Shown: positions 1-8,065, counted from the stretch's first letter. The stretch: DNA of 37,100 bases from Clostridia bacterium (GCA_017939755.1 JAGBAJ010000008.1:1-37100), one strand, 5' to 3'. Notes: generated by a model not told the origin, from the letters alone. A program made the numbers and translations.

Positions 1-120
1 CTTCCTATGTTCCCCAAAATTCTGTCTAACTCCCATGCTCCCCATCAGCTCGGTGGGAGTAAACGGTGGGTGGGTCGAGGTGTTTCAAAGTTTTTAGAGA
101 TATATCTACCTTTTTTTCTA
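1..120. other. G-rich patch at the left edge
   Basis: Positions 49-80 hold several closely spaced G runs (GGTGGG, GGTGGGTGGG), exceptional in such an AT-rich genome. The run CTCGGTGGG here is followed by AAAC a few bases on, and nearly the same string occurs on the minus strand inside the hairpin beside the iterons (10202-10216). No gene is convincing: the open frame over it lacks a ribosome site and family resemblance. Since this lies downstream of the HNH gene and, in a circular order, just before the terminase genes, a packaging (cos/pac) or replication role is possible. That is inference only. Confidence 0.35.
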
Positions 121-159
121 GTGAAAAAATATTTTCTCTCAAAATTTTTATTAGAAAAA

Positions 160-560
160 ATTTCTAATCTCAATTCAATTCAAATTTAATCAGCCTATCT
201 AAACAATCCCAATCAATTTAAATCAATTTAACCTATTCAATCTTTTCTAGTCAACTCAATTCAATCAATCTCAATTCAATCCAATTCAATCAAATCATCA
301 GCTTATTCAATTCAATCAGTCCCAACTCAATTCAACTTATCTCAATCCAATTAATCTAATATCTTCAGCTCAAGCTAAGTTAAATTTATCTCAATAAAAA
401 TCTGAGCATAATAAAAGAGATAATAATAACTCAATCAAACTTACTAAGTTCAAATCAATCATCATCAATCAATTCAAAATCTAATACGCTCAATCAAAAT
501 TATCATTATCTTTTAACAATCTATATTTATAATTTAATCCTTACCATCTAAAAATCGTAG
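160..560. repeat. non-coding region of degenerate CAATTCAAT repeats with strong strand skew
   Basis: About 400 bases without a supportable gene. The plus strand is almost free of G and is built from short, imperfect copies of CAATTCAAT, TCAATCAAT and CAATTTAA. On the transcribed minus strand these read TTGAATTGA-like. The copies are irregularly spaced, so this is neither a CRISPR array nor an exact tandem repeat. It follows the HNH gene and precedes the expected terminase start, so terminase small-subunit binding sites or a terminal region are possible. The sequence itself shows only the repeats and the skew. Confidence 0.5.
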
Positions 561-680
561 GGCTATTTTTATTTAATCTTTTAATGTTTAAAACAATTTA
601 AGTTAAATTAATTAATTAAAACTAAAGAAAACACTAAATAAATTAACTTTTTAATCTTTTTTATTTAATTTATTATTTTT

Positions 681-1124
681 TTATTTTTCTTTTTCTTTCT
701 TTAAAGTTTCAATTAAAGCTTCAACTTCTTCAACAGAAGAACAAGAACTTTCGACAAGTTCGTGACAGTCACGACACAGAGCAATCAAGTTGTTATCATC
801 AAGTCTCAACTCAAAATGTTCTCTCAACTTTTTAATGTGGTGAACTGAAGTTGCGTTTCTAATTCTCCCAATCTTCCAACAGACAACACATAATCCATTC
901 GACCTAGACATTACTTCATCTCGTTTACTTCTCCACTCCTTGCTATTATAAAACCTTTGTATCTTCAATTCTTCTTCGGTCATTTCATCGTAGGTCTTAT
1001 ATTGGCTTCTTTTTCTATCCCTCTTTTTCTTATCGGCTATATCCCTTTCAACTATAGTAGGCTCTTTTTTACATTGACCTTTCTCATGAATTTTTTTACA
1101 TTTGGTACAAAATATTTTACTCAC
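681..1124 (-). CDS. HNH endonuclease, terminase-adjacent type
   Basis: 147 residues with a GTG start 2 bases after the preceding gene; GGAG lies about 10 bases upstream. The N-terminus has a CxxC...C zinc-like cluster (FCTKCKK...GQC). The C-terminal half carries a textbook phage HNH nuclease: SKEWRSKRDEV, then CVVC, the SVHHIKKL core, NNLIALC and CRDCHEL. In HK97-like phages an HNH protein of this size usually precedes the small terminase gene and is needed for cohesive-end cleavage and packaging. Here the terminase genes would follow only if the genome is circular across the window ends. The family call is seen directly; the packaging role is by analogy. Confidence 0.85.
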   Translation of the reverse strand: MSKIFCTKCKKIHEKGQCKKEPTIVERDIADKKKRDRKRSQYKTYDEMTEEELKIQRFYNSKEWRSKRDEVMSRSNGLCVVCWKIGRIRNATSVHHIKKLREHFELRLDDNNLIALCRDCHELVESSCSSVEEVEALIETLKKEKEK

Positions 1125-1126
1125 CT

Positions 1127-1444
1127 TTAATTTTCTCCCATATCTTTACTATTATCATTATTAACTACATCTTTAGCTAAATTTTCTTTCTTAGCTTTTA
1201 ATTCTTCAACACATTTATCTTTTAATTCTTCTAGCTCCTTATCTGACAATAGGGCTTTAATCATAAATTCTTGAACTAGGTCTACTGATTTTTGAAGTAG
1301 GGCTAAATTTTCAGTAGTGGGGTTTAATTTTCCTAGTAGTGGTATGTTAAACAGTATTTCCCCTGTTTTTTTATCTAGGAGTATTTCTCCGAGTACCATA
1401 TCATCTTCAGTACCTATACCCATATTTTTTTTATTTTCTTCCAT
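1127..1444 (-). CDS. hypothetical acidic protein
   Basis: About 105 residues, ending immediately before the HNH gene and so co-transcribed with it. Two in-frame ATGs are 6 bases apart; the second (1444) is preferred because AGGAG lies about 10 bases before it and too close to the first. The protein has a possible beta segment (GEILLDKKTGEILFNIPLLGKL), a helix (ENLALLQKSVDLVQEFMIKALL) and a charged Lys/Glu/Asn-rich tail. I recognise no family. The position just before HNH and terminase suggests a late regulatory or packaging accessory role, but nothing in the sequence proves it. A strong terminator lies upstream at 1493-1545. Confidence 0.6.
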   Translation of the reverse strand: MEENKKNMGIGTEDDMVLGEILLDKKTGEILFNIPLLGKLNPTTENLALLQKSVDLVQEFMIKALLSDKELEELKDKCVEELKAKKENLAKDVVNNDNSKDMGEN

Positions 1445-1492
1445 ATACATCTCTCCTTTAAAATATAATCTCTATAAATAAAACAGCGTAAC

Positions 1493-1545
1493 AAAAAAAG
1501 CTAGACAAGTTCTCTGAAAGTGTGAGTAAAAGAGAACAGTCTAGC
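1493..1545 (-). terminator. strong intrinsic terminator
   Basis: On the minus strand GCTAGAC pairs with GTCTAGC and TTCTCT with AGAGAA inside it, followed by seven T. It lies downstream of the sigma-like gene and upstream of the 1127-1444/HNH pair, so expression of that pair needs read-through, antitermination or an unseen promoter. Confidence 0.8.
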
Positions 1546-1836
1546 AGAAATAAATGAATGAATGAATAACAATAAAAAAAACTAATTTATAAAATAAGGG
1601 GTAGTAAATTATTATTTATCTCCTCTCAATATCTCATATCGTAAAGAAAAATTCATTTTACAAGGTAATGACCTTTGGAGTACTACTTTTATTGTAGTAC
1701 TCCGATTTTATTAGGAGAGATATTAGTAAACATAGATTTCATTAAGTTTACAAAGAAGGAGATTAACAAGTGACATATTTTTTATTAATATGTCACTAAA
1801 CAATACATATATTCATTTATAATTCATTTCTCTAGC
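1546..1836. other. intergenic region with two further hairpins, no gene seen
   Basis: This stretch contains a 10-bp perfect stem (GGAGTACTAC/GTAGTACTCC, about 1676-1702), a second stem at 1770-1796, a GAAT tetranucleotide repeat near 1555, and a GAGAGGAG sequence on the minus strand with no start codon at usable distance. I find no coding frame with a ribosome site. Confidence 0.5.
1770..1796 (-). terminator. possible terminator after the sigma-like gene
   Basis: GTGACATATT and AATATGTCAC form a 10-bp stem with an A-rich loop, followed on the minus strand by TTGTTAATC, a weak U-tract. It is about 40 bases after the stop of the gene ending at 1837. It may instead be a processing or regulatory hairpin. 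Confidence 0.4.
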
Positions 1837-3201
1837 TTATGCAATTATTTGCATAAATATTTCATCGTCTGCTTTCACTCTATATTTTTTACCTTTTCTC
1901 TCAAGCTCTAGTCCTAGAAAATCTTTTATTAAATTTAATCGAACTTCTAACTTGCTTAATTCAGATTGTGTATAATACAACTTTAATTTAAATGTATCAA
2001 AGAACTCTTGAGTAACTTCTCTTAAACTAAATAGTTCTTCTTTCAACATTAAATCTCTAATCTTCTTAACCTTTTCTCTTCTTTCACTTTCATTATACAA
2101 ATATATTTCTTTTAATCTATTTTGCTGTGAAATATACTCATTCATAATAGTATCTAATATTATTCTAAAGTTATCAGTTACTACATAATATCTCACAAAA
2201 CTACTATTTTTTAAATGCTCAAATAATTGTTTATAGATAGAATAATCTAAATCCGTTATTAATTCTAATAATATTTCACCAATTTTATCAGAATTAATAG
2301 CTTTCTTAATTAAAAAGAACTTTCTAATCAAATTATTCTCGTTAAATAATTTATCTCCAAAGCTTAGAAAATCTCCACCATAGCAAAGAATAGCATCTTT
2401 AACAGCTAATGTATTATCATTACTATTTTCAATTCTTTTCATTAACATTCCTCTGCTGACTGATTGTTTATTTTGTGTAGCAATTCTTTCATTTATTCGA
2501 TTTCTTTCACTATCTGTCAATATATCTTCAAAAATTTTACCCATCATAGTATCTCTTTCTAAAGAGAATACTTCATCTTCTAATACATCATATTTTCCGT
2601 TTTTACAATATTCCGCATCTAGTAAATCATATCCACTTGAAATATTTTCGTCTAAAGTATATTTTCTATCTAAATAAAAGTATTCATTATAGAAATAAAT
2701 ATTTTTAGTTTTCTTTGTTCCTGTCGCATGACAATACCATTTTTTCTGACTGTACGCATTTTTGTCTTTTCGTTGATATAACATATTCTTTGCTAGTCTC
2801 TGAACGCAACCACTTATATATTTACCTAGCTCTTCAGATTTATTTCTATCTTTAGCTAAAGCGACAAAATCTTCAACTGTTTTAACTTGATAATGAAAAT
2901 TAGTATATTTACCTTCAACGTAGTTTATTAGTACCTCATAAGTCAATATCATGCTATCTCTTTTCATATCTTCATTATCTTTTTCTTCCATTACATTTAA
3001 GAACATACGTTCTGTTGTTATAAATAGAATATCTAGTGCTGTATTTTCTATATCATTATTAGCTCTAATATAAAATCCTTCGATGTCTTTTACTGCATCA
3101 TTTTGCTTTTTTCCTATTTTGTAAACGCTATAATTTTGTACTAATATCTCTTTTACACAATCCTCTAAAGTTTTACATTGCGATAATTTTTCAAAATTCA
3201 T
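1837..3201 (-). CDS. sigma-like phage transcription factor candidate (paralogue of 3579-4724)
   Basis: About 454 residues. The ATG at 3201 is chosen because AAGGAAG lies about 10 bases upstream; a GTG two codons earlier is also open. The middle contains ILTDSERNRINERIA followed by a charged segment, which resembles the start of a sigma region-4 helix-turn-helix (LTxxERxxI...). The protein shares a layout with the gene at 3579-4724: an N-terminal 'LEDC..EIL' or 'VSAIFEYIL' helix, a central Y(V/Y)EGKY(T/D)N motif, then the LT-E segment. In many Bacillota phages a sigma-like or ArpU/RinA-type late activator sits just before the HNH/terminase block, which is where this gene lies. The regulatory role is inference; the paralogy is visible. 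Alternative: an unknown phage protein with a chance LTE motif. Confidence 0.45.
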   Translation of the reverse strand: MNFEKLSQCKTLEDCVKEILVQNYSVYKIGKKQNDAVKDIEGFYIRANNDIENTALDILFITTERMFLNVMEEKDNEDMKRDSMILTYEVLINYVEGKYTNFHYQVKTVEDFVALAKDRNKSEELGKYISGCVQRLAKNMLYQRKDKNAYSQKKWYCHATGTKKTKNIYFYNEYFYLDRKYTLDENISSGYDLLDAEYCKNGKYDVLEDEVFSLERDTMMGKIFEDILTDSERNRINERIATQNKQSVSRGMLMKRIENSNDNTLAVKDAILCYGGDFLSFGDKLFNENNLIRKFFLIKKAINSDKIGEILLELITDLDYSIYKQLFEHLKNSSFVRYYVVTDNFRIILDTIMNEYISQQNRLKEIYLYNESERREKVKKIRDLMLKEELFSLREVTQEFFDTFKLKLYYTQSELSKLEVRLNLIKDFLGLELERKGKKYRVKADDEIFMQIIA

Positions 3202-3223
3202 ATACACAGCACTTCCTTTTTTT

Positions 3224-3577
3224 CTAATAATCTAAATCTTGATAAGTCAATTCACAATAATCTGCTTCTTCAATATTAAACTCCTTATATTTTTTAATCT
3301 CTAGCTCTCTATAAAAATTCACCAAACTCATTTCGTCCCAACTGTTTTCAGCTTCTTCTTCTTTTTCGACATAATCTACTTGCTGTTGCATCAACTTTAA
3401 CAGCTCAGGTAAATCACATATTACATCTGTTAGTGTATAATTGTCAGCTATAAAATATTTATCGTATAATATTTCATTACTAATTAAACACATCTCCATA
3501 AATGTATCTCTATCGACTATTAAGTCGAATATTGCTTGACTATTTCTCTCATTTATAATTTCAATAATTTCTTTCAT
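3224..3577 (-). CDS. hypothetical acidic protein between the two sigma-like genes
   Basis: 117 residues, rich in Glu, Asp and Tyr, predicted mostly helical (MKEIIEIINERNSQAIFDLIVD at the N-terminus, then acidic stretches and a Tyr-rich end). It starts 1 base after the stop of the 3579-4724 gene and ends about 20 bases before the next gene, so the three are one operon. I recognise no domain. Being sandwiched between two paralogous sigma-like proteins, it could be a small partner, such as an anti-sigma or DNA-mimic-like protein; that is speculation based on charge and context. Confidence 0.55.
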   Translation of the reverse strand: MKEIIEIINERNSQAIFDLIVDRDTFMEMCLISNEILYDKYFIADNYTLTDVICDLPELLKLMQQQVDYVEKEEEAENSWDEMSLVNFYRELEIKKYKEFNIEEADYCELTYQDLDY

Positions 3578-3578
3578 T

Positions 3579-4724
3579 TTAACTTAATCTCTCCTTTATT
3601 TTTTCTATCATATCATCAAATCTTCTTTTATCTAATAAAAATCTATATAAAGCAAAATTTTCTTCTTCTTTAATATATCTCTGAAAATAACTAAATAAAT
3701 CTTGCTCTATTAATAATTCTGTTATTGCTTTAGCTCTACTATCATTCTTCTTAATAGCATTTACAATCCACTCAAATTTTTTCATATTATCTTCTTGAGC
3801 ATCTAACCCATCTATAAATTTTTTATTATTAGATTTAATTAAAGTATAATATCCATTTGTATTTTTTACATTTTTACTTTCATCTAGTTCTTTAGACAAT
3901 CTATTTGTTATATTCTTTTTATAACTACATTTATACTGTCTAGTCATATCATCATCTGTTTTAAACCAATCTTCATAACTTGTGATGCTATCATCTTCTA
4001 AAATAGCATAGAAGAATATTTGTTGTTTTTCTGTTAAGCAATCTAACATCTTGCTCATATGAGTATAAATATTATCTTCTCTAAAGCTAGAGATTTCATG
4101 TTGTTCTTCTTCAATTTCATTGATTTTATATAGAAAACTTTCTATACTCATACGATTATCATTCTCAATAGTTTCTTCCCAACTTTTTTCGTTTATAGTT
4201 AAATATCTACTTATTGTTTTCCAAACTCCAGTTTCTTCATCTTTCACATACTCACTTACTCTATTACTTAAACTCTTTCTCTCTATTTGTTGAGCTTTCA
4301 TTAATAGAAAACTACAAAATTTATCTACATTATCCTTTGTAAATAGTTTCTTAAATTTATTGATATTTCTTTCAACCCTAAAACCAAATTCTCTTTCTAT
4401 CTCATTATCATATTTACCTTCGTAATAATCTGTAAAAAGAAAGTATAAAGAAGCTCTAGATTGAGCAACTGCATTTTCATCATCATTATCACTCATATAA
4501 ATATTTCTAAAATTTCTTGTGTTGCTTACTATCAATAAATCTAAACTGTCTTCAACATCTGATTTATTTATAACAGAATTACATAGGTAACTTTTGTAAT
4601 CGTATGTCTCTCTTTCTTGCATTTTTATATTTTTATTAGTTGCACTCATATAACAACTATTTTCTAATATGTATTCAAATATTGCACTAACTGTATCAAG
4701 TTCTTGTATTTTATCTAAATTCAT
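3579..4724 (-). CDS. sigma-like phage transcription factor candidate (paralogue of 1837-3201)
   Basis: 381 residues. Around residues 225-270 it has MLDCLTEKQQIFFYAIL followed by SITSYEDWF and a basic YKKNITNRLSKEL segment. This matches the 'LTExQ..vf.l.l....s..Eia' pattern of sigma-70 region 4 with a positively charged recognition helix. A YYEGKYDN motif near residue 105 matches YVEGKYTN in its paralogue. The protein is Asn/Asp/Glu-rich with long helices. It starts the three-gene block 4724-1837, whose position before HNH and terminase suits a late-gene activator. I see no region 2 -10-binding signature, so it may be a highly diverged sigma or only an HTH protein. Family level is inference. 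Confidence 0.45.
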   Translation of the reverse strand: MNLDKIQELDTVSAIFEYILENSCYMSATNKNIKMQERETYDYKSYLCNSVINKSDVEDSLDLLIVSNTRNFRNIYMSDNDDENAVAQSRASLYFLFTDYYEGKYDNEIEREFGFRVERNINKFKKLFTKDNVDKFCSFLLMKAQQIERKSLSNRVSEYVKDEETGVWKTISRYLTINEKSWEETIENDNRMSIESFLYKINEIEEEQHEISSFREDNIYTHMSKMLDCLTEKQQIFFYAILEDDSITSYEDWFKTDDDMTRQYKCSYKKNITNRLSKELDESKNVKNTNGYYTLIKSNNKKFIDGLDAQEDNMKKFEWIVNAIKKNDSRAKAITELLIEQDLFSYFQRYIKEEENFALYRFLLDKRRFDDMIEKIKERLS

Positions 4725-4788
4725 CTCTCAATCCCACACTTTCAAAAGAAATTCATACCCCCTTCAAAAAATTAATGATTAACAGTAA

Positions 4789-5541
4789 TTACTCATCTAT
4801 ATATTCCCAATGATACCCACAAGCTGTATTTGTTCTTCCTCGTAAACAAGCACCTATGTTTTCACTATTACATTTAAAATATCTACTTGCTTCTGCTATT
4901 GAATTAAACATTAAATCTAACTCAATACATCTACATTTTCTACCTTTTTTCTTTGCAATTTTTTCGTAAGTACCATTTTTTACATTTGTTTCTACTCTTC
5001 TCTGTTTACAAGTACCATAATTCCAATTGTACTCCATAGTACACCATTCGAGATTTTCAACATGATTATTATAAGGATTTTCATCTTTATGATTAATAAC
5101 AGTTTTATTATCTATATCATCATTAAATATAAAAGTTTCTGCTACTAATCTATGAACATAATATCTTTTATTTTTACCATTTTTACATAGATGAACAAAT
5201 TGATATCCCAAGCCATTATCTCCACTTTTTAATATTTTTTCTCCACTACAATATGACTTAACTCTACCATATGTACTAACTTGATATAAACCTTCGTAAT
5301 CTTTTATATCTTTCCAAACCTCTCCTTCTAAATCTTTAATATGTTCTCCAAATACTTGATTGTATAATTTATCAATAGATAATCTTTTAAACGCTCCATC
5401 TTTTGATAATCTAACTAATATTGATATACCTACCTTCATAGGCTTCATTATTTTACCAGTTTTGATTTTTCTAACTCTTTTTAAATTACTTATTTCATAT
5501 AAACCTTCATAACCTTTAATATCTTTCCAAATTTCTTTCAT
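4789..5541 (-). CDS. HNH homing endonuclease (NUMOD4-HNH-NUMOD1)
   Basis: About 250 residues; the ATG at 5541 follows AGGAG by 8 bases, better than the GTG upstream. The domain order is clear: two NUMOD4-type DNA-recognition motifs (EIWKDIKGYEGLYEISNLKRV and EVWKDIKDYEGLYQVSTYGRV), an HNH_3 core (YYVHRLVAETFI, VINHKDENPYNNHVENLEWCT), a linker, and a NUMOD1 module ending CGYHWEYIDE. Such enzymes nick or cut intron-less or cassette-less alleles to spread themselves. No group I intron fold is visible around it, so it appears free-standing. The doubled NUMOD4 is uncommon but not unique. The C-terminal GYHWEYI matches the end of the endonuclease at 33606-34859. Confidence 0.9.
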   Translation of the reverse strand: MKEIWKDIKGYEGLYEISNLKRVRKIKTGKIMKPMKVGISILVRLSKDGAFKRLSIDKLYNQVFGEHIKDLEGEVWKDIKDYEGLYQVSTYGRVKSYCSGEKILKSGDNGLGYQFVHLCKNGKNKRYYVHRLVAETFIFNDDIDNKTVINHKDENPYNNHVENLEWCTMEYNWNYGTCKQRRVETNVKNGTYEKIAKKKGRKCRCIELDLMFNSIAEASRYFKCNSENIGACLRGRTNTACGYHWEYIDE

Positions 5542-5552
5542 ATATATCACTC

Positions 5553-5840
5553 CTAAAATTCATCTGGGTTAATATATTCTAACCACGAAATCAATTGTTC
5601 GATTTCTGACATATTTTCTATATTCTTACAGTCAACGCTTGAGCGTTGAAATAGTGCTTGTATCTTCTCTAGCATATTTATAACATCATTTTTTAATACT
5701 TTTCTAGCAAGGTTTGTTGCTGTTTCATCATCTTTAGTAATATCAGCTATTGCTTTACTGTATAAGTAGAATTTATCTATTCTATCACTTTCTTTTAACT
5801 CTTGTATCTCTTTTTCTAAATTTGAATATTTGTATTTCAT
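5553..5840 (-). CDS. hypothetical protein
   Basis: 95 residues with an AGGAGAGAT-type ribosome site. Charged helical N-terminus (NLEKEIQELKESDRIDKFYLYSKAI), no zinc ligands, no membrane segment. It lies between the small HTH protein and the HNH homing endonuclease, in the same direction. I do not recognise it. It contains no obvious catalytic motif and is probably a small phage accessory protein. Confidence 0.55.
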   Translation of the reverse strand: MKYKYSNLEKEIQELKESDRIDKFYLYSKAIADITKDDETATNLARKVLKNDVINMLEKIQALFQRSSVDCKNIENMSEIEQLISWLEYINPDEF

Positions 5841-5860
5841 TCATATCTCTCCTTATTTTA

Positions 5861-6052
5861 TTAATCTAATAATTCTTCTAATTCAATATTCAGTATTCTA
5901 CATATTGTATTCAGCTCTTCGATAGTTAAACTCCCATTCAATTTATAATATAAATTTCTTTCTGATACACCTAAAATAACGGATATATCTATCATTTTAA
6001 AAGAACTATCTTTTATTTTCTTTCTTAGTTTATTCAGATTGATTGTCATTCT
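5861..6052 (-). CDS. small XRE-type helix-turn-helix protein
   Basis: About 62-65 residues. Segment LNKLRKKIKDSSFKMIDISVILGVSERNLYYKLNGSLTIEELNTICRILNI is a compact five-helix XRE/Cro-like fold with the HTH at 'MIDISVILGVSERNLYYKL'. The coding start overlaps the end of the preceding gene by about 20-29 bases in another frame; three in-frame starts (GTG, ATG, ATG) lie within 12 bases, preceded by GGTTAGGTG, and I place it at one of the ATGs. A Cro-like or auxiliary repressor role is likely from the fold; the target is not visible. Confidence 0.7.
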   Translation of the reverse strand, partial: RMTINLNKLRKKIKDSSFKMIDISVILGVSERNLYYKLNGSLTIEELNTICRILNIELEELLD

Positions 6053-6881
6053 CATCACCTAACCCAAACTTTTCTTTTACATCTTCTATTTTACAACCTA
6101 GTATCTTCTCAACCTCAGTAAGTAAATCTATAGTTTCTTTAGCTGTCTCCTCAACTACAACTTTCATACCTTGTTGCATCTTTTCGACATCTATTTTATC
6201 TATATCTTCTTTCATTCTTTTAACATCATCTTTAGCATCTTGCATATCTTTTTCTGTTAATTGAGTAAATTCAAAATTTTCTTTTCTTATATCATAAAAA
6301 TCTCCTTGTTTTCTAGTGATGAAACATAGATAATCTTTATCAAATACGAAATGTAATAAATCTTCATATATGTACATATCAGTCATAAATAATAGCTGTC
6401 TATCTTTTTCTATGATATTTAATTTGCTTAATAAATAATAGTGCTCTTCATCATAAGTTAATTCACGATATTCTTTAAATATTACATCATACGCAAATAT
6501 ACGTTTATCATTGTCTTCACTTTCTATTTCTTTAGCAACATCTTCTGCTAGTTTTGTCATCTCATATTTTCTATTGTATTCTTGAACTTTTTCATTTACA
6601 TTTAACACTTCATCTAAAGCCAAACATTCAGCTCTTAGTCCTGTTAGCTTATAAATTCCCCACTCAATCGTTCTTATTTCATCTATTACTGTTTCAATAA
6701 CTTCTCTTTCTACCCTACCCCCAATATCTTCAATTTCTTGCTCTCTATCTTGTATAGCATATTCTCTTTCTTCTATTACTTTTTCCAATCTTTCTACTAA
6801 TTCTTGTAATTCTAAATTAGTACCTAAGAAACTTCCTTCAAGCTGTATTTGTAGTCTTTGTAATTTATCTATATTTTTCAT
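6030..6881 (-). CDS. hypothetical coiled-coil protein
   Basis: 283 residues, highly charged. Residues 1-60 form a coiled coil (LELQELVERLEKVIEEREYAIQDREQEIEDI), a second helical region runs around 70-140, a beta-containing core (YYLLSKLNIIEKDRQLLFMTDMYIYEDLLHFVFDKDYLCFI) follows, and then a Lys/Glu-rich C-terminal helix. No catalytic motif, zinc cluster or membrane segment is visible. It begins 2 bases after the HicA-like gene and overlaps the small HTH gene, so it is translated within that operon. Function unknown. Confidence 0.6.
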   Translation of the reverse strand: MKNIDKLQRLQIQLEGSFLGTNLELQELVERLEKVIEEREYAIQDREQEIEDIGGRVEREVIETVIDEIRTIEWGIYKLTGLRAECLALDEVLNVNEKVQEYNRKYEMTKLAEDVAKEIESEDNDKRIFAYDVIFKEYRELTYDEEHYYLLSKLNIIEKDRQLLFMTDMYIYEDLLHFVFDKDYLCFITRKQGDFYDIRKENFEFTQLTEKDMQDAKDDVKRMKEDIDKIDVEKMQQGMKVVVEETAKETIDLLTEVEKILGCKIEDVKEKFGLGDENDNQSE

Positions 6882-6883
6882 AT

Positions 6884-7666
6884 TTATCTAACTCCTTTAC
6901 CTACTAATGTTTTTTTTATATCTTTCTGTATTCTTATTGATAATCCATATCCAACATCTCGCCCTTGAGGAATTATTACTACATTCCCTTCTTCGTCTTC
7001 ATATTTAGCATGGTCTCCCTTTTGGCTTTTAAATTTATATCCGTTCTCTTTAGCTAAACTATTTAATCTCCTATAATCTCCTATGTACTCATATCTCATT
7101 AAATCCGTTTCTATCTCAGCTATATCAATCTCTTCTTCTTCAAAATCTCCAAAATCCTTAAACAAGTCTTTTATTAATGCAAAAGCATTTCTTGTTACTT
7201 CATTAATCTTTTTATTACTTCTCTCTATATCTACATTTACAACATTTTTAGCTTTAGTATAAAACTTCTCTTGTAATATTCTAACTTGAGTAGAAAATTG
7301 TCTATAATCATTTATTCCGAATCCTAACAAAACATTTCCCACAGCATCTAAGTATAGAGTATTAATTTTCTTTATATCCTCTGTATGTTTTTCTAAGTCA
7401 TTCATAAATTCTTCTTCAGAAACAATCTTATCTAATTCATCGTTTATGTATCCGTAGCTGACAATTATATCTAGATAATCAATTTCATTCTTAGCTATTG
7501 CTTTACTAGTATTTTTAATAAATTCATTAAATAAAGCTACTATTTCTTCTGTTTTCATAACATTATTTTCAGCTATGTCTAATACTACTTTATCTTCACG
7601 CTCATGTATTTTTAACCTCTTTGCTTCTTTCTCAATCATATTCGCCAATCTCGCATTTCTCTTCAC
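6884..7666 (-). CDS. helical protein with C-terminal HicA-like (YcfA) domain
   Basis: 260 residues. The first about 190 residues are helical and charged, without a recognised motif. The last 60 read as a HicA/YcfA-type double-stranded-RNA-binding fold: DYRRLNSLAKENGYKF, the signature QKGDHAKY with a histidine in the position of the HicA catalytic His, a beta turn EDEEGNVVIIPQGR, and a final helix. Free HicA toxins are about 60-80 residues and paired with HicB; here the domain is fused to a long N-terminal part and no HicB is adjacent. It may be an RNA-binding phage protein rather than a toxin. A terminator lies just upstream (7695-7729), so its expression requires read-through. Domain call moderate; role unknown. 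Confidence 0.6.
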   Translation of the reverse strand: MKRNARLANMIEKEAKRLKIHEREDKVVLDIAENNVMKTEEIVALFNEFIKNTSKAIAKNEIDYLDIIVSYGYINDELDKIVSEEEFMNDLEKHTEDIKKINTLYLDAVGNVLLGFGINDYRQFSTQVRILQEKFYTKAKNVVNVDIERSNKKINEVTRNAFALIKDLFKDFGDFEEEEIDIAEIETDLMRYEYIGDYRRLNSLAKENGYKFKSQKGDHAKYEDEEGNVVIIPQGRDVGYGLSIRIQKDIKKTLVGKGVR

Positions 7667-7694
7667 ATTATATCTCTCCTTTTATTTGTAGTTC

Positions 7695-7729
7695 AAAAAG
7701 ACTAGGGGAAATTAATCCCTAGCCTTTTT
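7695..7729 (-). terminator. intrinsic terminator with T-tracts on both strands
   Basis: AAAAAGGCTAGGG pairs with CCCTAGTCTTTTT on the minus strand around a short loop. It separates the small membrane-protein region from the HicA-like gene, whose ribosome site follows within about 15 bases; no promoter fits between. Confidence 0.75.
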
Positions 7730-7903
7730 ATAATATCTCTCTTCACTAATAGAATAAGAACGTACATGGTAGTTTTTTATCATTTTTTATCCAAAATTCC
7801 CTAAAATTTAAAAGTTCTTAATTATTAAAGTAAATCTCAATTTTACTTAATTATTTAAGGGCAAATATTCATATTGCTAAACTTATATTCACCCTTCTAA
7901 TAA
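7730..7903. other. intergenic stretch with a doubtful 23-codon ORF
   Basis: On the minus strand 7712-7783 encodes MIKNYHVRSYSISEERYYKK and three more residues, ending inside the terminator stem. Its ribosome site is weak, so I do not call it a gene, but a leader-peptide role at the terminator is possible. A short AAGTAAA/TTTACTT hairpin lies upstream. Nothing else is seen. Confidence 0.3.
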
Positions 7904-8065
7904 TTATATTCTTTTGTTTCTTTTATCTCTTGCTCTATCAACACTTTTCTTTGCATCTGATACACTCTTTGCACTATAACAAACTAATAATATTAATCCC
8001 ATTATCGGTAAAAGCACTAACATTAGACCTATTAGCCAACCGATACACCAACCTAAAAATTCCAT
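7904..8065 (-). CDS. small membrane protein
   Basis: 53 residues, ATG preceded by AAAAGGAG with about 9 bases spacing. Residues 2-31 form a hydrophobic segment (FLGWCIGWLIGLMLVLLPIM, then GLILLVCY), followed by a positively charged helical tail (SAKSVSDAKKSVDRARDKRN). That is a single-span, probably N-out/C-in protein. Small phage membrane proteins include superinfection-exclusion proteins, holins and toxin-like peptides. The position among early genes, away from tail genes, argues against a classical holin, although no other holin candidate is present. Call of a real gene is good; function unknown. Confidence 0.65.
   Translation of the reverse strand: MEFLGWCIGWLIGLMLVLLPIMGLILLVCYSAKSVSDAKKSVDRARDKRNKRI

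Noticed and set aside
7..189. Plus-strand open frame of 60 codons at the left edge
   Set aside because: No ribosome site, composition unlike a protein, opposite to every real gene; most likely chance in the G-rich patch.
160..560. CRISPR or simple tandem array in the left region
   Set aside because: Copies are degenerate, irregularly spaced and overlapping; no spacer structure.
7712..7783. 23-codon ORF ending in the 7695-7729 terminator
   Set aside because: Ribosome site too weak and no similarity; mentioned only as a possible leader.
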